In this document: positions 11,626 to 23,600 of the stretch, one piece after another
Position numbering within the stretch: the first letter of the stretch is position 1
How the letters are laid out: every line of letters starts with the position of its first letter
Assembly: GCA_029851415.1 (NCBI GenBank)
Contig: CM056742.1
Coordinates: 62,816,454 to 62,880,453 of the forward strand
From: Eretmocerus hayati
Taxonomy: Eukaryota; Arthropoda; Insecta; Hymenoptera; Aphelinidae
Direction of reading: 5' to 3'
Length of the DNA: 64,000 bases
The notes under the pieces: generated by a model
Databases searched by the model: none
Told to the model about the DNA's origin: nothing
The model's input: only the letters and a program-made list of their open reading frames with translations
Program-made: the position numbers and the translations under genes

Positions 11626-13595
11626 CGCCCGGATCCCGAGAAGGTAACGCCCGTACGGGAATTCCCTCCGCCAAGAAACCTGCGACAATTGCGATCGTTC
11701 CTGGGAATGGTGACGTGGTACTCAAGATTTATCGACCATGACGCCGAAATAAAAGTACCGTTACTGAAGCTTCTCCGGAAAGGTACGCCATGGTCATGGG
11801 GTGAAGAACAACAGGAAGCGTTCGACAATTTGAAACAGGCCTTGACGAGCGCGCCGGTGCTTGCTAGACCTGATTTCCCAAAAATGTTCGCCATACAGAC
11901 CGATGCATCCGCCTATTGCTTGGTAGCCGTGCTGACCCAAGAAGGGGAAGACGGTGAGCACCCTATTGTCTACCTGAGCCGCAGTCTTTCGCCGGCAGAG
12001 CGAAATTATACGGTCAGCGAGAGTGAGCTACTAGCGGTGGTCTGGGCCATCAAAAAGTTACAATCCTACATTGGAGGGTACCAGTTCCAAGTGATATTAC
12101 GATCACAATGCCTTGAAATGGCTCCAAAATCTGGAAGATCCGACTGGCCGTCTCGCTTGCTGGACACTCGAACTCCAAAATTGGGACTTCGGGGTGATAC
12201 ACCGGAGTGGGAAGCTCTATAAAGTGCCAGATTGCCTTTCTCGAACGAACGAGCCAGAAGCCGCCGAAATCGGAGCAGTAGAAGCAGCAGACGAAACGAC
12301 AGACGCCGTGGATCCAACGGTAACCGAAATCCAATGTTCCGCCGAGGACGCAAAGAAGGAATCCGAATACTTGAAACTGGCCGAAAATATTCGTGCGAAT
12401 CCGGACCAGTTCAAGGAGTGGAGGGAGGTGAATGGCTTGATATATCATCATAGCTATAACACGCTTCTGGATCCAATCACATTTCCGGAAGAAAAATGGA
12501 GACTTGTCGTGCCGGTCCATAGGAGACGTGACGCTCTGGAGCGAGCTCATTGCCTCGCCTCATCAGGTCACATGGGCATTGACAAAACGTATGATCGACT
12601 AGCTTGAGATTACTACTGGCAAGACATGTACACAGATGCGAGATCATTCGTGAAAGAGTGTCAATTGTGCGAACAATACAAGATGCCACAAAGAGGCCCG
12701 TTTGGCCACATGGGGAACAGAGTAGTCGAACGACCATGGTCCGTCATCTCCGCCGACCTGATGGAATTCCCGCCGAGCAAAAAGGGATTCAAGTACTTGC
12801 TGGTCATCCAGGACTTGTTCACACGCTGGGTGGAGGTAAAACCATTAAGACGCGCGGAGGGGAAGGCGGTAGCCGCCGCGATTGAGGAATTGATCTTTTT
12901 TCGTTGGGAGACACCACTGTACTTCCTATCCGACAATGGTAAGGAGTTCGACAACAAAATTGTAGACGCCATGTTGGAAGAACACGGAGTACGTCACGTC
13001 AAGACGCCACCATATTGGCCGTCAGCCAACCCAACGGAACGTTCCAATAAAACGCTCAAAACAATGATCTCTCAATTCGTGGAGAATGATCACCGCAATT
13101 CGGATGATCACATCCATGAGTTCCGCCATGCGATGAACACCGCAGTGCAATCCAGCACGAAAGTCTCGCCAGCGTTTCTCAATTTCGGACGTCATCCTAC
13201 TCCAGTAAAAAGCCTGCGTCGCGAACTGGAGGGTGAAAAATTGATCGAGAAGATGGGAGTCCAAGACTGGACGGATAGAATAAAATGTTTAGACGCGTTG
13301 CGGGAACTAGTCATCCGCCATAACGCTGAGAGTCGAGCAAAGCAAGCCCAAACGTATAACAAGGGTAGGAAGATTTTCACGTTCAGTGTGGGAGACGTAG
13401 TGGGAAGGAAAACGCATTTCCTGTCTAACGAATCGGTTCAACGCCGAGTTAGCTCCGAAATACGAGGGTCCGCTGACCATAGTAGAAGTAAAATCCCCGG
13501 CCGTTTACGTAATGGAGGGACCCACTGCCCAACGGACTGCCCCAACCCACATCTCCCACCTCAAACGTTGGATCACACCCCGAAAGACTGGCTAG
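11613..13595 (+). pseudogene. Ty3/gypsy pol fragment: RT end, RNase H, integrase
   Basis: The reading enters directly in the RT connection region (LRPDPEKVTPVREF, then RSFLGMVTWYSRF). Aspartic protease and the RT fingers/palm with the Y-x-DD box are therefore missing. RNase H follows with FAIQTDAS and ESELLAVVWAIKKL. A 1-base frameshift near 12090 precedes HNALKWLQNLEDP and VPDCLSR. The integrase zinc domain has AHCLASSGHMG and ECQLCEQYK, interrupted by TGA at 12605-12607. The core shows all three acidic positions: SADLMEF, LSDNGKEF and NPTERSNKTLK. Another frameshift near 13430 precedes the C-terminal domain, which ends at TAG 13593-13595 after HISHLKRW. Integrase would insert the cDNA and RNase H would degrade the RNA template. 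Neither can be made intact here. Confidence 0.9.
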
Positions 13596-13603
13596 ACGCA
13601 TGA

Positions 13604-16001
13604 GTAGAAATTCCGCCATCCGCCGCAACGAAGAGTAATGAGAAAGTTTTTTCTTTGTTCAGCTTCCTCGCAGGTATCGCAGAAGATCCGCCTCGAGACC
13701 GCAGCTGCTCACCCTGCCCGGAGGATTTCCGGAACATCGCGAGACCCGGCGACCTCTTGGAGGCAACGACAGTCTGGAGGTCAAACTCACAGGTACGTCG
13801 GGCTCGCCGGGCATCTCGCGAGTGGAGTGGATGTCGTGGACCGCTAACGTCAGACAGTGGTCTGAGCGATGACCACTCCTCGCGAGACACTCCGGAACCT
13901 CGTCGAGCAGAACAGCCACAACCAGCGCGGGAAGAGAGATGAGACAGCGGCAACAGCAGCCCGCTCACTTCACGAGAAGACAGAGCGTCTCCCAGCATCG
14001 GTGAACCGTCGCGCCACCTAGGAGCGATTCCGCGCGCCCCGATGGTGGAGAGACGCTCGCGAGAGATACGACGCCGCGTGGGGCCCAAGCCAGTGGGAGC
14101 TGCAGCCCCAACTCAGCATTGTCCACCGGCGGCAGCACCTCTCGCAGTGCTCACGGAGGAAGCGGAGCCGACCCTGGATTCCGGCTTGGATCCAGTGGCG
14201 GACTCCGCTAGAGCTCAACAGGAGCTGCAAGATTGGTTGGAGCCTAGGGGTGCTCCAACCCGGCAGGAAGTGGACCCCAGACAGTACGAGTGGCCGCCAT
14301 CTCCGCCATCTGTCCGCCGCACCACGACTCCAACGAAACCAATACCTCGACCGATTCCTTCCACCGCCCGTGGAGAAGCAGCTGGAGTCGCTGCACCCGA
14401 TGAGTTCCGCGAACCCGCGCTCATCATCGCTCCACCAAACCTCCCAGCCTCGGAACGTCACGAGTTGGAAACAGGCGTCGAGCTCCAGCTGCGTCAAAAT
14501 TGGGACCCCGAGCGAGGTTGGCGAGGATACTTCGACCGGAGGGACGAGGCGGCCCGAATGCTCCGCCCGGACCAGCCCGTCCAATATCCCCAGCCTTACA
14601 GAAGCAAACGGACACGGACCAGATCGGAGTGGACCCCGGAAGTCGCCTTGCAGATCCGCAGGGAACGGATCCAAGCCGGAGACCATCGCCGAGCGATGGA
14701 ACGCGAGTATGAACGCTTGTCCACCCGACACCGCGAACCAGAGCGCCCGCGCCACCAGGAACAGCAGCCACAACGTCAAGAAGAGCCGATGTTGCGTCAC
14801 GACGACTCCTCTAAACGCCGTCGACGCAACCCCAACCGTCACATAACCCTGGAGGATCACGTGAACTTCCAGGCACCGGCGCATTGCGACTACTCTCCGC
14901 CTCCGGGACCCGCCACCTTGGCCCGAGCTCTACCGGCCCCCGCGGACCTATTGCAAGAGGAGATCCATCGCCTCGCCGATGAAGCTGCCCGGGTGGCGAG
15001 ATTGGAGGACCAATCTCCCCCGGCCACCGCGAGACCACCGACACCGGAGCGACAGAACCCCGCGCCCAGGAGAGACGTCACCCCGACGACAAGGCCCGGA
15101 CCAGTAAGAAGAGGCACGCGTTTCCAGTAGCTGGAGGCATTACCTTTGGACGAGGACGACCCTCCGCCACACACCTGCTTCCGATGTTGGAAACGTGGCC
15201 ATCGGTCGGCATGCTGCCCGGCTCCGAAACCGTGGTTCCGTTGTTCCAACTGCGGTCGGCGCCGGGTAGCTGCACACAACTGCCCGCGCTGCGCCACGGC
15301 GTATACGCTGTGGGAGGGTCGCTGCGCACCCGAGGCTTGTTTTGCCCCGTCGGCAACGGTCACTCGCCCGCCACAGGAACCAGAAATGCAGACCACATCC
15401 ATGGAGATTGAGGGGGTTCGGGAACAGCCCAATCAATCCGCCGCTGTTTCCCCACCTCTCTCGACTCCACCACCATCCGCCACGACGGGGCGTCAGGACG
15501 AGCGGGGACCCCCAAGGTCACCGACTCCACCACCACCTAGCAGCGCCACCAGGGACACAGGAGAGCCCGTGCGGTTCCTGCGCAGGCCACATGAACGGCC
15601 ACCCGTGCGGGACAGCGGAGCCGAGGGGACCACTACGCTACCCCGACCGTTCCCTGTGCTACCTCAGGTGAGGCGTCTCGAAGCACCAGCTGCGGAGCAA
15701 TCCGGGGTGGAGGTGGTCGCTACCTCAGCTCCAGATCCACCACCCGCAACAGTCGCGCCGGTACGAGCCCCAAGAGTGGCCCCGAGGACCACACTGATCG
15801 CAGGCTCAGCCGCACCACAGTCCAACACCGCTGTTGCAACCGACAACAGCTTGGCTTCATCTGGCACGGCTGATGGCAGCCATGACTCCCGCGGACCATG
15901 AAGAGTTCCGGGCGCTGGTCGCCGTCGTGGTGACCATGCCGCAGAGCGTGCAGGTACAGATGTATGCGGCTCTCTTCGACAGGATCCGCCGGGCTCAGTA
16001 G
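13604..16001 (+). pseudogene. Post-integrase ORF3, Arg/Pro-rich with zinc knuckles (gag-like)
   Basis: One frame stays open from 13604 to 15901 apart from two nonsense codons (TGA 13940, TAG 15128). A shifted frame (MTPADHEEFRALVAVV...) carries coding-like sequence on to TAG at 15999-16001. The first in-frame ATG is 14042, so the upstream part would need a spliced message. The middle is Arg/Pro/Glu-rich and largely disordered in appearance. At 15176 lies a canonical CX2CX4HX4C knuckle, CFRCWKRGHRSACC. Ten residues later comes a second Cys/His cluster, CSNCGRRRVAAHNCPRC. Paired clusters like these occur at the end of Gag in other insect gypsy families. I see no signal peptide or membrane segment, so this is not an Env although it occupies the env position. 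Its role is unknown. RNA binding is the obvious inference. Confidence 0.6.
13641..13673 (+). promoter_or_regulatory. Candidate splice acceptor for ORF3
   Basis: The pyrimidine-rich run gttttttctttgttcag ends in AG at 13661-13662, with a second AG at 13672-13673. It lies 60-80 bp after the integrase stop and inside the open frame of ORF3. Env of gypsy-type elements is expressed from a spliced RNA, and the same layout is plausible here. No donor was identified. Confidence 0.4.
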
Positions 16002-16334
16002 AGCCGAAAGAATCCGCCAAGTAGGATAAAAATTTTGATTTCCTCAGTACCCCGAACCCGGTAGATAGCGACCCTTGATTCCCTATCCTTGTTTCCTTTT
16101 GATTTTAGATGTTTGATTTGAATGCTAGCCAGGAATATTTTGGTTTTGGTTTTCTGGTAACTAGGAGTACACTATTGGAATTGTATTGATAATGAATGAT
16201 TTGATTTTCTTTCTCTGAGTAAAAATGTATGATGATGTCCGCCGAGGTCACGGTGAGGGTGGGCGTGGGGGAGACAGAGGCAACTCCCGATTGACCCCTC
16301 ACTCAGGAGAGTGGGGGGGAGTAGCCGGGGGTAA
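16002..16334 (+). other. 3' untranslated region and polypurine tract
   Basis: An A+T-rich stretch without genes leads into the purine-rich run at about 16309-16332 (ggagagtgggggggagtag then ccgggggtaa), which abuts the 3' LTR. Such a tract primes plus-strand DNA synthesis. Confidence 0.65.
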
Positions 16335-17780
16335 TGCAACGTGAAACGTTGCAGCACGCAATGTCTCGCCCCTCGAAAACCCTCGTCGTCACCTCGGGCT
16401 GGGGGAACAAAAATTAACCCTCGCAACTCTTATTTTTTGTTCGAGGTTTGTCCGAGGTGACGAGTGGACGACTTCGAGAGATTTGAACGGGCCAATCGCT
16501 CCCGCCACCAAGGTGGTGGCAGCACCTACCGGCCCATCGTGTTGGGCCGCGTGGCGCTTGCGCGGGCTGGAGGAAGCCGCGCTGAGCGTCGCCGGCCGGC
16601 AACTCATGGATGGCTGCCGCCCGGTGCACACCTCCCCGTGTTAGTTGTCGCCGCGTCGTCGTGCTCCAGGAGTAAACCTGGCCCGTTGCCGAGAAGTGTC
16701 CTGTGTGTGTGTGTGCACCAAATACTGTGAACAGTGAGAAGTGTCCCAAAACTAGAGGTGACCGTGGTAGTACCAGCCTCTCACAGCAGTACGTTTCACC
16801 AGCCCGGGCGCCCTGAACGACCCGGGGCTGCGGCGCTGTGCTGCCCCAGTGCTGAAGGCTGCTTCCTGTAGCTGAATTTGCCGTGTAGCGGAGTTGCTGT
16901 GTGTTTAGGATAGCTGGGAACAGCCCAGTTGAGGATTGTGGTGAGTGAGCGTAAATAATGCTCCCCAAGTGTGTGCCCACCCTCGTTTTCGTATCCCATC
17001 GCGGAGAGTCGTGTGTCCGGTGCTAGCTCCTGCGGGTTGTCTGTCATCGTCAGGGCGACGTGATGGAGTCGGTCTCCGCCGAGCGACCTGGTCGCATCAC
17101 CCGCCGACCCCCCGCATCGTCACCGCGTCATCCCCCAGCCCTCGTGGTGAGACGATTGCGTCATTTCCTCCATGGCTCGCGATTATAGCCATTGTTGACC
17201 ACGCGCGTCGTTACAGCGGCCATTTTGAGCGAGTAGTTTTACATCCGGAAGACGAAGTCACCGCGAGAGTTGAGGGAGACGCGGATCCACCGTGATGGAC
17301 AGGCAACTCCCCTCCGGAGTTCGCCACGCCCACAACGTATATGGGCACTTCTGCTGTAAATCAGTGCAGTGATTCGTGAGACAGTGTATATGGGCGGTTT
17401 CGCTAGGAAGTGAACTTTTGATAACTTTTTCGATTCGAGTTTTGAGACAATTGATGAACAATAGATAATGAGTACGCCGCAGGTAGCGTTGTAATTAGGT
17501 TTATTGGCCTGTGTGCCTCGAAATGAGAGTTTCTAATAGCAATAAATTCCGTTTGTAATTTCGTAAACCCGGAGAGTGAATATTTCAATACGATATATAT
17601 ATATGCAGTGTCCGCAGAATATTTTCGCGATTTTCAGGTGCTCCCAATTTGCCCCACTATCCCGCCCCTCGTGGCGCGGGGTGCCTGGCCCTGACCTAAT
17701 CCAGCCTGAAATAAATGAGGTAGCGTTGGGTGGGTCCATCTTTCCAGGAAATCCCCCCTGCTGATGCCCGCCACGTTACA
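16335..17780 (+). repeat. 3' LTR of the gypsy element (1446 bp)
   Basis: Co-linear with the 5' LTR, with scattered substitutions and a few small indels (for example an extra GT in the gtgtgt run near 16710). It ends CA at 17780 and is followed by the target duplication gttt. Confidence 0.93.
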
Positions 17781-17784
17781 GTTT

Positions 17785-18315
17785 CTGATCATCCCTTCTT
17801 TCACTTAGGGTGGCTCTCAGTAAAAAACACAATGGCGTATAATTGACATGATCCGAACGGCCATCTTGTGTGTATATGGGGTATAGTCCGGGTGCTAGGG
17901 GTTCTCAGTAGAAGATTCGTGTTCCAGAAGTTTCGGAGGTGTACTCTCTAGTATTCTGAGGCGCTAAACCGAATGCACGGCTACAGATGACAGGGTTCAA
18001 AATTGATTTTCATTTCTCAACAATTTTTTCCGGGGCTTGAATCGAAAGCTGTCGAGATGAAACCACTCTCCTTCGAGTTGTTAATGTTCCAAAAATATGT
18101 CAAGGAAATTCCAGTGCGATTCATTGAGATGCGTCAGAATCCGATTCAATACAAGGAACATCGAGTTTTAGCGTTTTTTAGAGGGTTTCCAGGCTGCCCC
18201 AAAACATAAAGGCGACTTCGGGACCCGAAAACTATTGCTTTTCTCATAGTTTGGGGTTAGAAACTGGAGGAAATTGCTTCCAGAGCCATACTTGACAAGG
18301 GCCGATTCACCATGC
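17785..18315. other. No supported gene
   Basis: Short spacer between the gypsy insertion and the truncated end of the copia element. The only open frame (68 codons, 18003-18209, plus) has no recognisable feature, and no copia 3' LTR is present here. Confidence 0.5.
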
Positions 18316-19446
18316 TTACCCGCCTACTTTCAATTTTAGCTCACCAGACTCATACATGTCTTTTATGGAACGATATCGAGTATCAATGTGCTTGGTTCTC
18401 CCATGAAATTCTGGATTCTTGACAGGCTTGGTGGCACTTTGGTTGTCCATACACGGAGCTAAACCTTCTTCTTTCTGACACTTGATATCATTCACGAGCT
18501 TCATTAACCACTTCACCTCCTGAGAGGCAGATGATGCAGCAACATAGTCAGATCCAGTGGTGCTAAGCGTCTTAAGTTTTTGTCGCTGAGAGCACCAAGT
18601 AACTACCCCACCACTCATGGAGAATACATATCCAGTAGTAGATCTTCTAGTATCCAAATCATTTGCCAAATCAGCATCAGAATAACCAATTGAATCTTCT
18701 TTATTCACATCATTATAATAGATTCCTAGATCTACTGAATTAAGCAAGTAAGCAAGTACTACCTTGGCAGCACGCCAATGCTCATTATTGAGAATATCCA
18801 TGAATCTACTAAGGATGCTGACTGAATAGGCGATATCTGGTCTGGACACCATTGCTAGATACATGAGTGAACGAAACAGCTCTGTGTAAAGGACTGCACA
18901 CACTTGCTTACACTCAGAATCAGCAGAGTGCAGATTTACATTTGGATCAGCTGGAACACACATACCCTTAGCATCGAGCATTCCAAATTTCTCAACAACA
19001 TACCTCACTTACATATCCTGGTTGATGAACATAGTCTTGTTGATGCGAGTGCGACTGATTTGCATGCCTACCAAGGAATTAGCATCACCATAGGGGATTT
19101 CAAATTCTCTACTCATCTCAGAGATGGCCAACTTCAAGATTCTGAAGTTTTAGCATGCTATCAGCCCATCGTTAGCGAACAAGGCTAGGTATACTGTGCA
19201 ATTTCCAACTCCTTCAACAAGAATACATTCATCACCATCACTCTCTCTGAACTCAAATCTAGCTAGAAATCTTTTCACTATATCATCCCAGCATCTGGAT
19301 GCCTGTTTCAAACCATACAGCCCTTTTAGCAACAAACATACAAACTTCCCACTATTCACTTGACTCACACCTTCAGGCACTTTCATATAGATCTGCTCAT
19401 CGAATTCACCACACAGGAATGCAGTTATCACATCAAAAGTCAGCAT
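18316..19446 (-). pseudogene. Ty1/copia RT (C-terminal half) and RNase H
   Basis: The part at 19446-19150 encodes RT with FDVITAFLCGEFDEQIYM and LKGLYGLKQASRCWDD. The catalytic box reads LFANDG where the family has a YVDD or FVDD-type sequence, so the first catalytic Asp is lost. The part at 19008-18316 encodes YLAMVSRPDIAYSVS, then RNase H with GYSDADLANDLDTRRSTTGY and HIDTRYRSIKD. A frameshift separates the two near 19010-19150. RT would copy element RNA in particles. This copy is inactive. Confidence 0.88.
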
Positions 19447-20661
19447 CTCCAGGTCCTCTTAAAGGATGTGAGCCAACAGCACACGAAAGGTCATATCTGA
19501 CAACACGAGAGAATGTCTCTGTATATTCAATACCTGCTTGTTGCATGAGGCCCCTTGCACCTAGGTGAGCTTTGAATTGAGGATCCTTACTGTCAGCACT
19601 GTTCACTCCAAACATCCATTTTGAATCGATTTCCTCCATGTCGGGTGTTCTTGTGACATACTTCCAACTTCGATTAATTTGGTGGGTCTGAAATTCCCTG
19701 TTGACTGACTCTTGCCAGTTAGCTGTATCGGGGCGACTAAAAGCTTCTGTCATATTCTGTGGTACATTCTCAATAGCATAATTCGGTGCGCACCTTGTTG
19801 GTGGTCTGAGCAAAGCTCTGTCCCTGAGCTGTCGAACTGGCTGTGGAGGATCAGGCCTCTCGTCTCTCGCATCAACATAGACCTGAAAATCATGACTCAT
19901 TCCAGCAGCACAAGCTGCATGTCCTTGAAGATGGTTCTGCTCCTCACAACCCTTGTTGTTGCTCATCTTTTTCTGGACCTGGCAGAGTGATGTCAACTTC
20001 CAAAGGACATGATCTTGATCTTTCCTCGAGGTACTCGTTGAATGTGACATTTCTTGAGATTGTCACTCTCTTGGTGTCAGGGCTGTATAACCTGTAGTTC
20101 ACTGAGTTTCCCTCGTACCCAACTAAGAGAACTCTTTTGGCTTTGGCATCTAGTTTTCTTGACAGTAGTTTGGGCACATGCTGATATGCCACCGAACGAA
20201 AAAGTCTCACATGACTCAGGTCTGGCTTCTTGTTCGTCCAGATCTCAAAGGGAGTTCTGCTCTCATTCGTTGTAGGACTTCAGATCGTGTTTCGCAAATA
20301 GACAGCAGAGTTTACAGCCTCCGCCAACAGAAAATCAGGCAACTCCTTCGCTTTGGGCATAGAGCGAGCGCACTCCTCGAGGGTCCTGTTATCTCGCTCG
20401 ACTTTTCCACTCTTTTGGGGTATAAGGGACTGTGAACTTTATTACAATCCCAAGTGACCGCAGATAATTGTCGAACTACTCGTCGGCGTACTCAGATCCA
20501 TTGTCACATCTGAAAAAGTTCACCCATCAGCCAGTGAGATTTCCTGACTTCTTCTCAAAGAATTTGAATTTCTCAAGAATGTCAGAAATGTGCTTCATGG
20601 GATAAACTCGCCGGTATCCAGTGGCATCGTCTTTGAACAAAACAAAGTAGCGTGCACCACC
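19433..20661 (-). pseudogene. Ty1/copia integrase core, C-terminus and RT N-terminus
   Basis: From 20661 downward the integrase core gives RYFVLFKDDATGYRRVY (catalytic Asp region), then CDNGSEY near 20490 and VERDNRTLEE near 20390, so all three acidic positions are recognisable although frames shift and stops intervene. At 20210-19944 comes the C-terminal segment (HVPKLLSRKLDAKAKRVLLVGY, here cited only for position, then YRLYSPDTKRV). At about 19790-19440 the RT start appears, with WQESVNREF, WKYVTR and KAHLGARGLMQQAGIEY. The reading is broken by at least two frameshifts. Confidence 0.85.
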
Positions 20662-23600
20662 CACGGTGGTCCTGAAGCCGGAGAAAGATGGACGAAAATG
20701 ACGAAAAAAACTGAGTACTCTATTATTTTCCTTGGAATTTTTCACTGAAGAATTCACTTCCACCATATTCGGATCTGCTTCCACCTTACAATGCGGCAAT
20801 GGATTGTATTTTTGCATCTGAACGAATGTAATTCCAGCCTGAATCCAGCCTTTGAGAGTCATATTTTGAGACAAAGCCTCTAACTCCAGCCCACTCACTC
20901 GCTCTTCAAGGTACCTTAACTAATTTTCTAGATATGAACAAGAGCTCGAAAATAAGCAGAGGGACGTTGGGTTTCGGATCACCAGAGCTAATATATGCCA
21001 TTGTCGAGGAGTATGGATTTTATCTTCCGAAAGCACGCAATCCTTCTCCTAGGACGAATCGAGGCTTCCCGAGCCTCTAACTACGGTATATCTTAGAATT
21101 TTCCAACGAACCTCAGCTCATTTCAAAACTAATTACAAAATCTTCACAATAAGTTGTGGTTCGTTGAATTTGAGTGAGTTAAGAACAAAATTATTCATGA
21201 GAATGGAGCATAGTTGTCGTTTCTCAGAGACAAAATCAAACATCCTCGAGCTCGGGATTTTAGTGCATATTAGGGTGGTCCTTATTTCCCAAGTTTCACA
21301 GATCCTTTCTCCCTCCCCCTCTGGATACCTTCTTTGAGCCGAAAAAACATGGGGAAAATTTTCCCCGAGCCCCTAGAGAGTGATTTAATAGTGCCTCAAA
21401 GAGCATCTTGCTTTGAAAGTCAAGTGAAAAATAACGCTTTTTGTGACTTTCCTGTCTCTTTGTTCGAGCTCTTGAAACTTAGTGTTTCTTCGCGAATATG
21501 AAAGTGGGGATACATGTTCTCACGTAAAATTTGATGCTGAATCAAATGTGTGACATTTGAACTAGGATGCCACCCAATACTTGTAAATTGCGTTTTCCGA
21601 CGCGGAAAACATTCTTAGCGCGACTTTTTCATCTCATTCGAGTGTCTCAGGCGTCACTCACTCCCTCAAGATTAATTTAAACCACCTATTTTCATGTAAA
21701 AAGAGACGTTCAATTGGAATCCATTCTTATTTACCAGGTATAATGTCGCCTAACGTGAGAAGAATGTGTTTTTCCACCAAGGAAGCTACCTAAGCTCATC
21801 TTTCACGCGGGAATCGAGTGTCTCAGGCGTCACTCACCTTCTCGAGATTGATCTTAACGACCTGATTCCATGTAAAAAACCACGCTGAATCAAAGTTCAT
21901 CGTTATTTCTCAGGTACAACGACGCTCAACGTGAGATAAATCCGTTTTTCCACTGAGAAAGCCCCCTAAGCGCGTCCATCACGCGGGAATCGAGTGTCTC
22001 AGGCTTCACTCACTTCCTCGAGATTGATCTTAATGACCTGATCCCATGTTGAATCGAAATTCATCATCATTTCTCAGTAACAACGATGCCTAACGTGGAA
22101 CGAATGCGTTTTTCCACCCAGAAAGCATCCTAAGCGCATCTTCCATCCCCGAATTGAGTGTTTCAGGCGTCACTCACTCTCTCGAGACTAATGTGAATTG
22201 ACCAAAATGTCTCTTCCGTTCGATTCGAGGGTCTCAGCAGTCACTGACTCGCGTAGGAATGGTCAGAACGTTCCCAATCCATGCCAAATCAGAGTTCACC
22301 ATCATTTCTGCCGTAAAATTGGTCCCTGTAAAGAGACCTAAGGGAGAGTTCCTGCCAAAATCGAAAAACTGTCTCACTTGGCCTCATATGGGATTTTCGG
22401 GATCCGTGACAAACTCTCTTCACAACCATTCCTGAAGGCGCTCACTATCGTATGAAGATCTAGGCTGAATCGAATTCGTCAATGGCGTCTTATTGAAATC
22501 ACCTTCAATTAGCGCGAGATAAAAGTATCTCGTACGAAAACGTTTATGCACTCCGGCCGCCTAATCCAGAAAGAGATCAATCGGGCTTACTCTAACCCAA
22601 CTCTCACGAGTAAGGTCCCTATCTCACGCGAAGACTGTAGCGCCCCTTGCTCGTGCGTTGCGGCCGGTCATCGAACCAAACCTTACACGCTTCGCAATCC
22701 TAGCATTTTATGTGAAAATGGGATCCTATGGCCGCTCCAGTAGTCCAGGCCCTGCTCCCAGCCTTTTGTCAGCGTCGATTCACGTCGGTCGTTTTGGCAG
22801 TTAACGATGAGCAACGTCAAGCTGTCATGAAATTTTAGTGAGTTGCGAATAAATAGGTCCCTGGGGAACCGATCGAGATTCTGGAATCACAATGCTTCCC
22901 TAAATTACTCTCTGCTATACTTTCAAGTCTGAATCCATGTCGAATCTGACTATACAAAAGAGTCTTCTGCTGTGACCATGATTTCCAGAGCCAAAATATA
23001 CCAGAATAGTATATTATGATACAAGGGCGCAAACGATGGTTTTCGCAGTTCGAGTGACTTTTTTAGGCCCGAACCGCAGATGAGGGTCTAAATAGTCATG
23101 AGAAGGAGGGAATCATTGCGCCCGAGTAACATACTATGTTTTTTGATCTTCTGTGAGCGAATGGGAAGCGAAAAACAGTGTGCAAATTACTCATTTGCGC
23201 ACAGATGATCAAGAACCCAGTTACATCCTATACAGCTAAGTTTAACAAGGGATAAAAGACAGTATCCAGATGCAAGTAAGATGACCGTTCTGAAAGAGAT
23301 GAGGGTCGAAGAGGAAAGATCTTCATAATTTTATGAGTCGAGGACTCGTGTTATGTTGTTAACTTGAGTCACTCGATATCTCCACTCTTGTTTATAAATG
23401 CATCTCCCTAGTCAAAGCGTGATGAAGAGGATCGACTATCCCATCCGAATCAGATATCGTAAACTTTTTTCTCCAATAGGTGCCTGAGGTGTAAATCCTT
23501 TTGACTCATGATATCCCTATTTGTGTCGAGTGTCAAAATGTTCTGGTGGAGAATGATGACTTAGTTCTTTAAGAATCACAATGGTTTGTAGGGACTTTGA

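Larger units (their letters stand above)
4395..17780 (+). mobile_element. Ty3/gypsy LTR retrotransposon, full length but decayed
   Basis: The 13.4-kb element is bounded by two LTRs that begin TGCAACGT and end ACGTTACA. It is flanked by the 4-bp target duplication gttt (4391-4394 and 17781-17784). The order is 5' LTR, primer-binding site, a 3.3-kb leader, gag, a pol fragment (RT end, RNase H, integrase), a third ORF, purine-rich tract and 3' LTR. The identity rests on the gag domain, the RNase H and integrase motifs and the gag-pol order. Protease and the catalytic part of RT are absent, and gag, pol and ORF3 each carry nonsense codons or frameshifts, so this copy could not move by itself. The LTRs differ by several percent in the stretches I compared, so the insertion is not recent. 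The leader is unusually long and holds a 122-bp repeat array, an antisense ORF1-like fragment and a minisatellite. Confidence 0.93.

Noticed and set aside
13604..16001. ORF3 as an envelope gene
   Set aside because: No signal peptide, no transmembrane segment and no furin-type site. It carries zinc knuckles instead.
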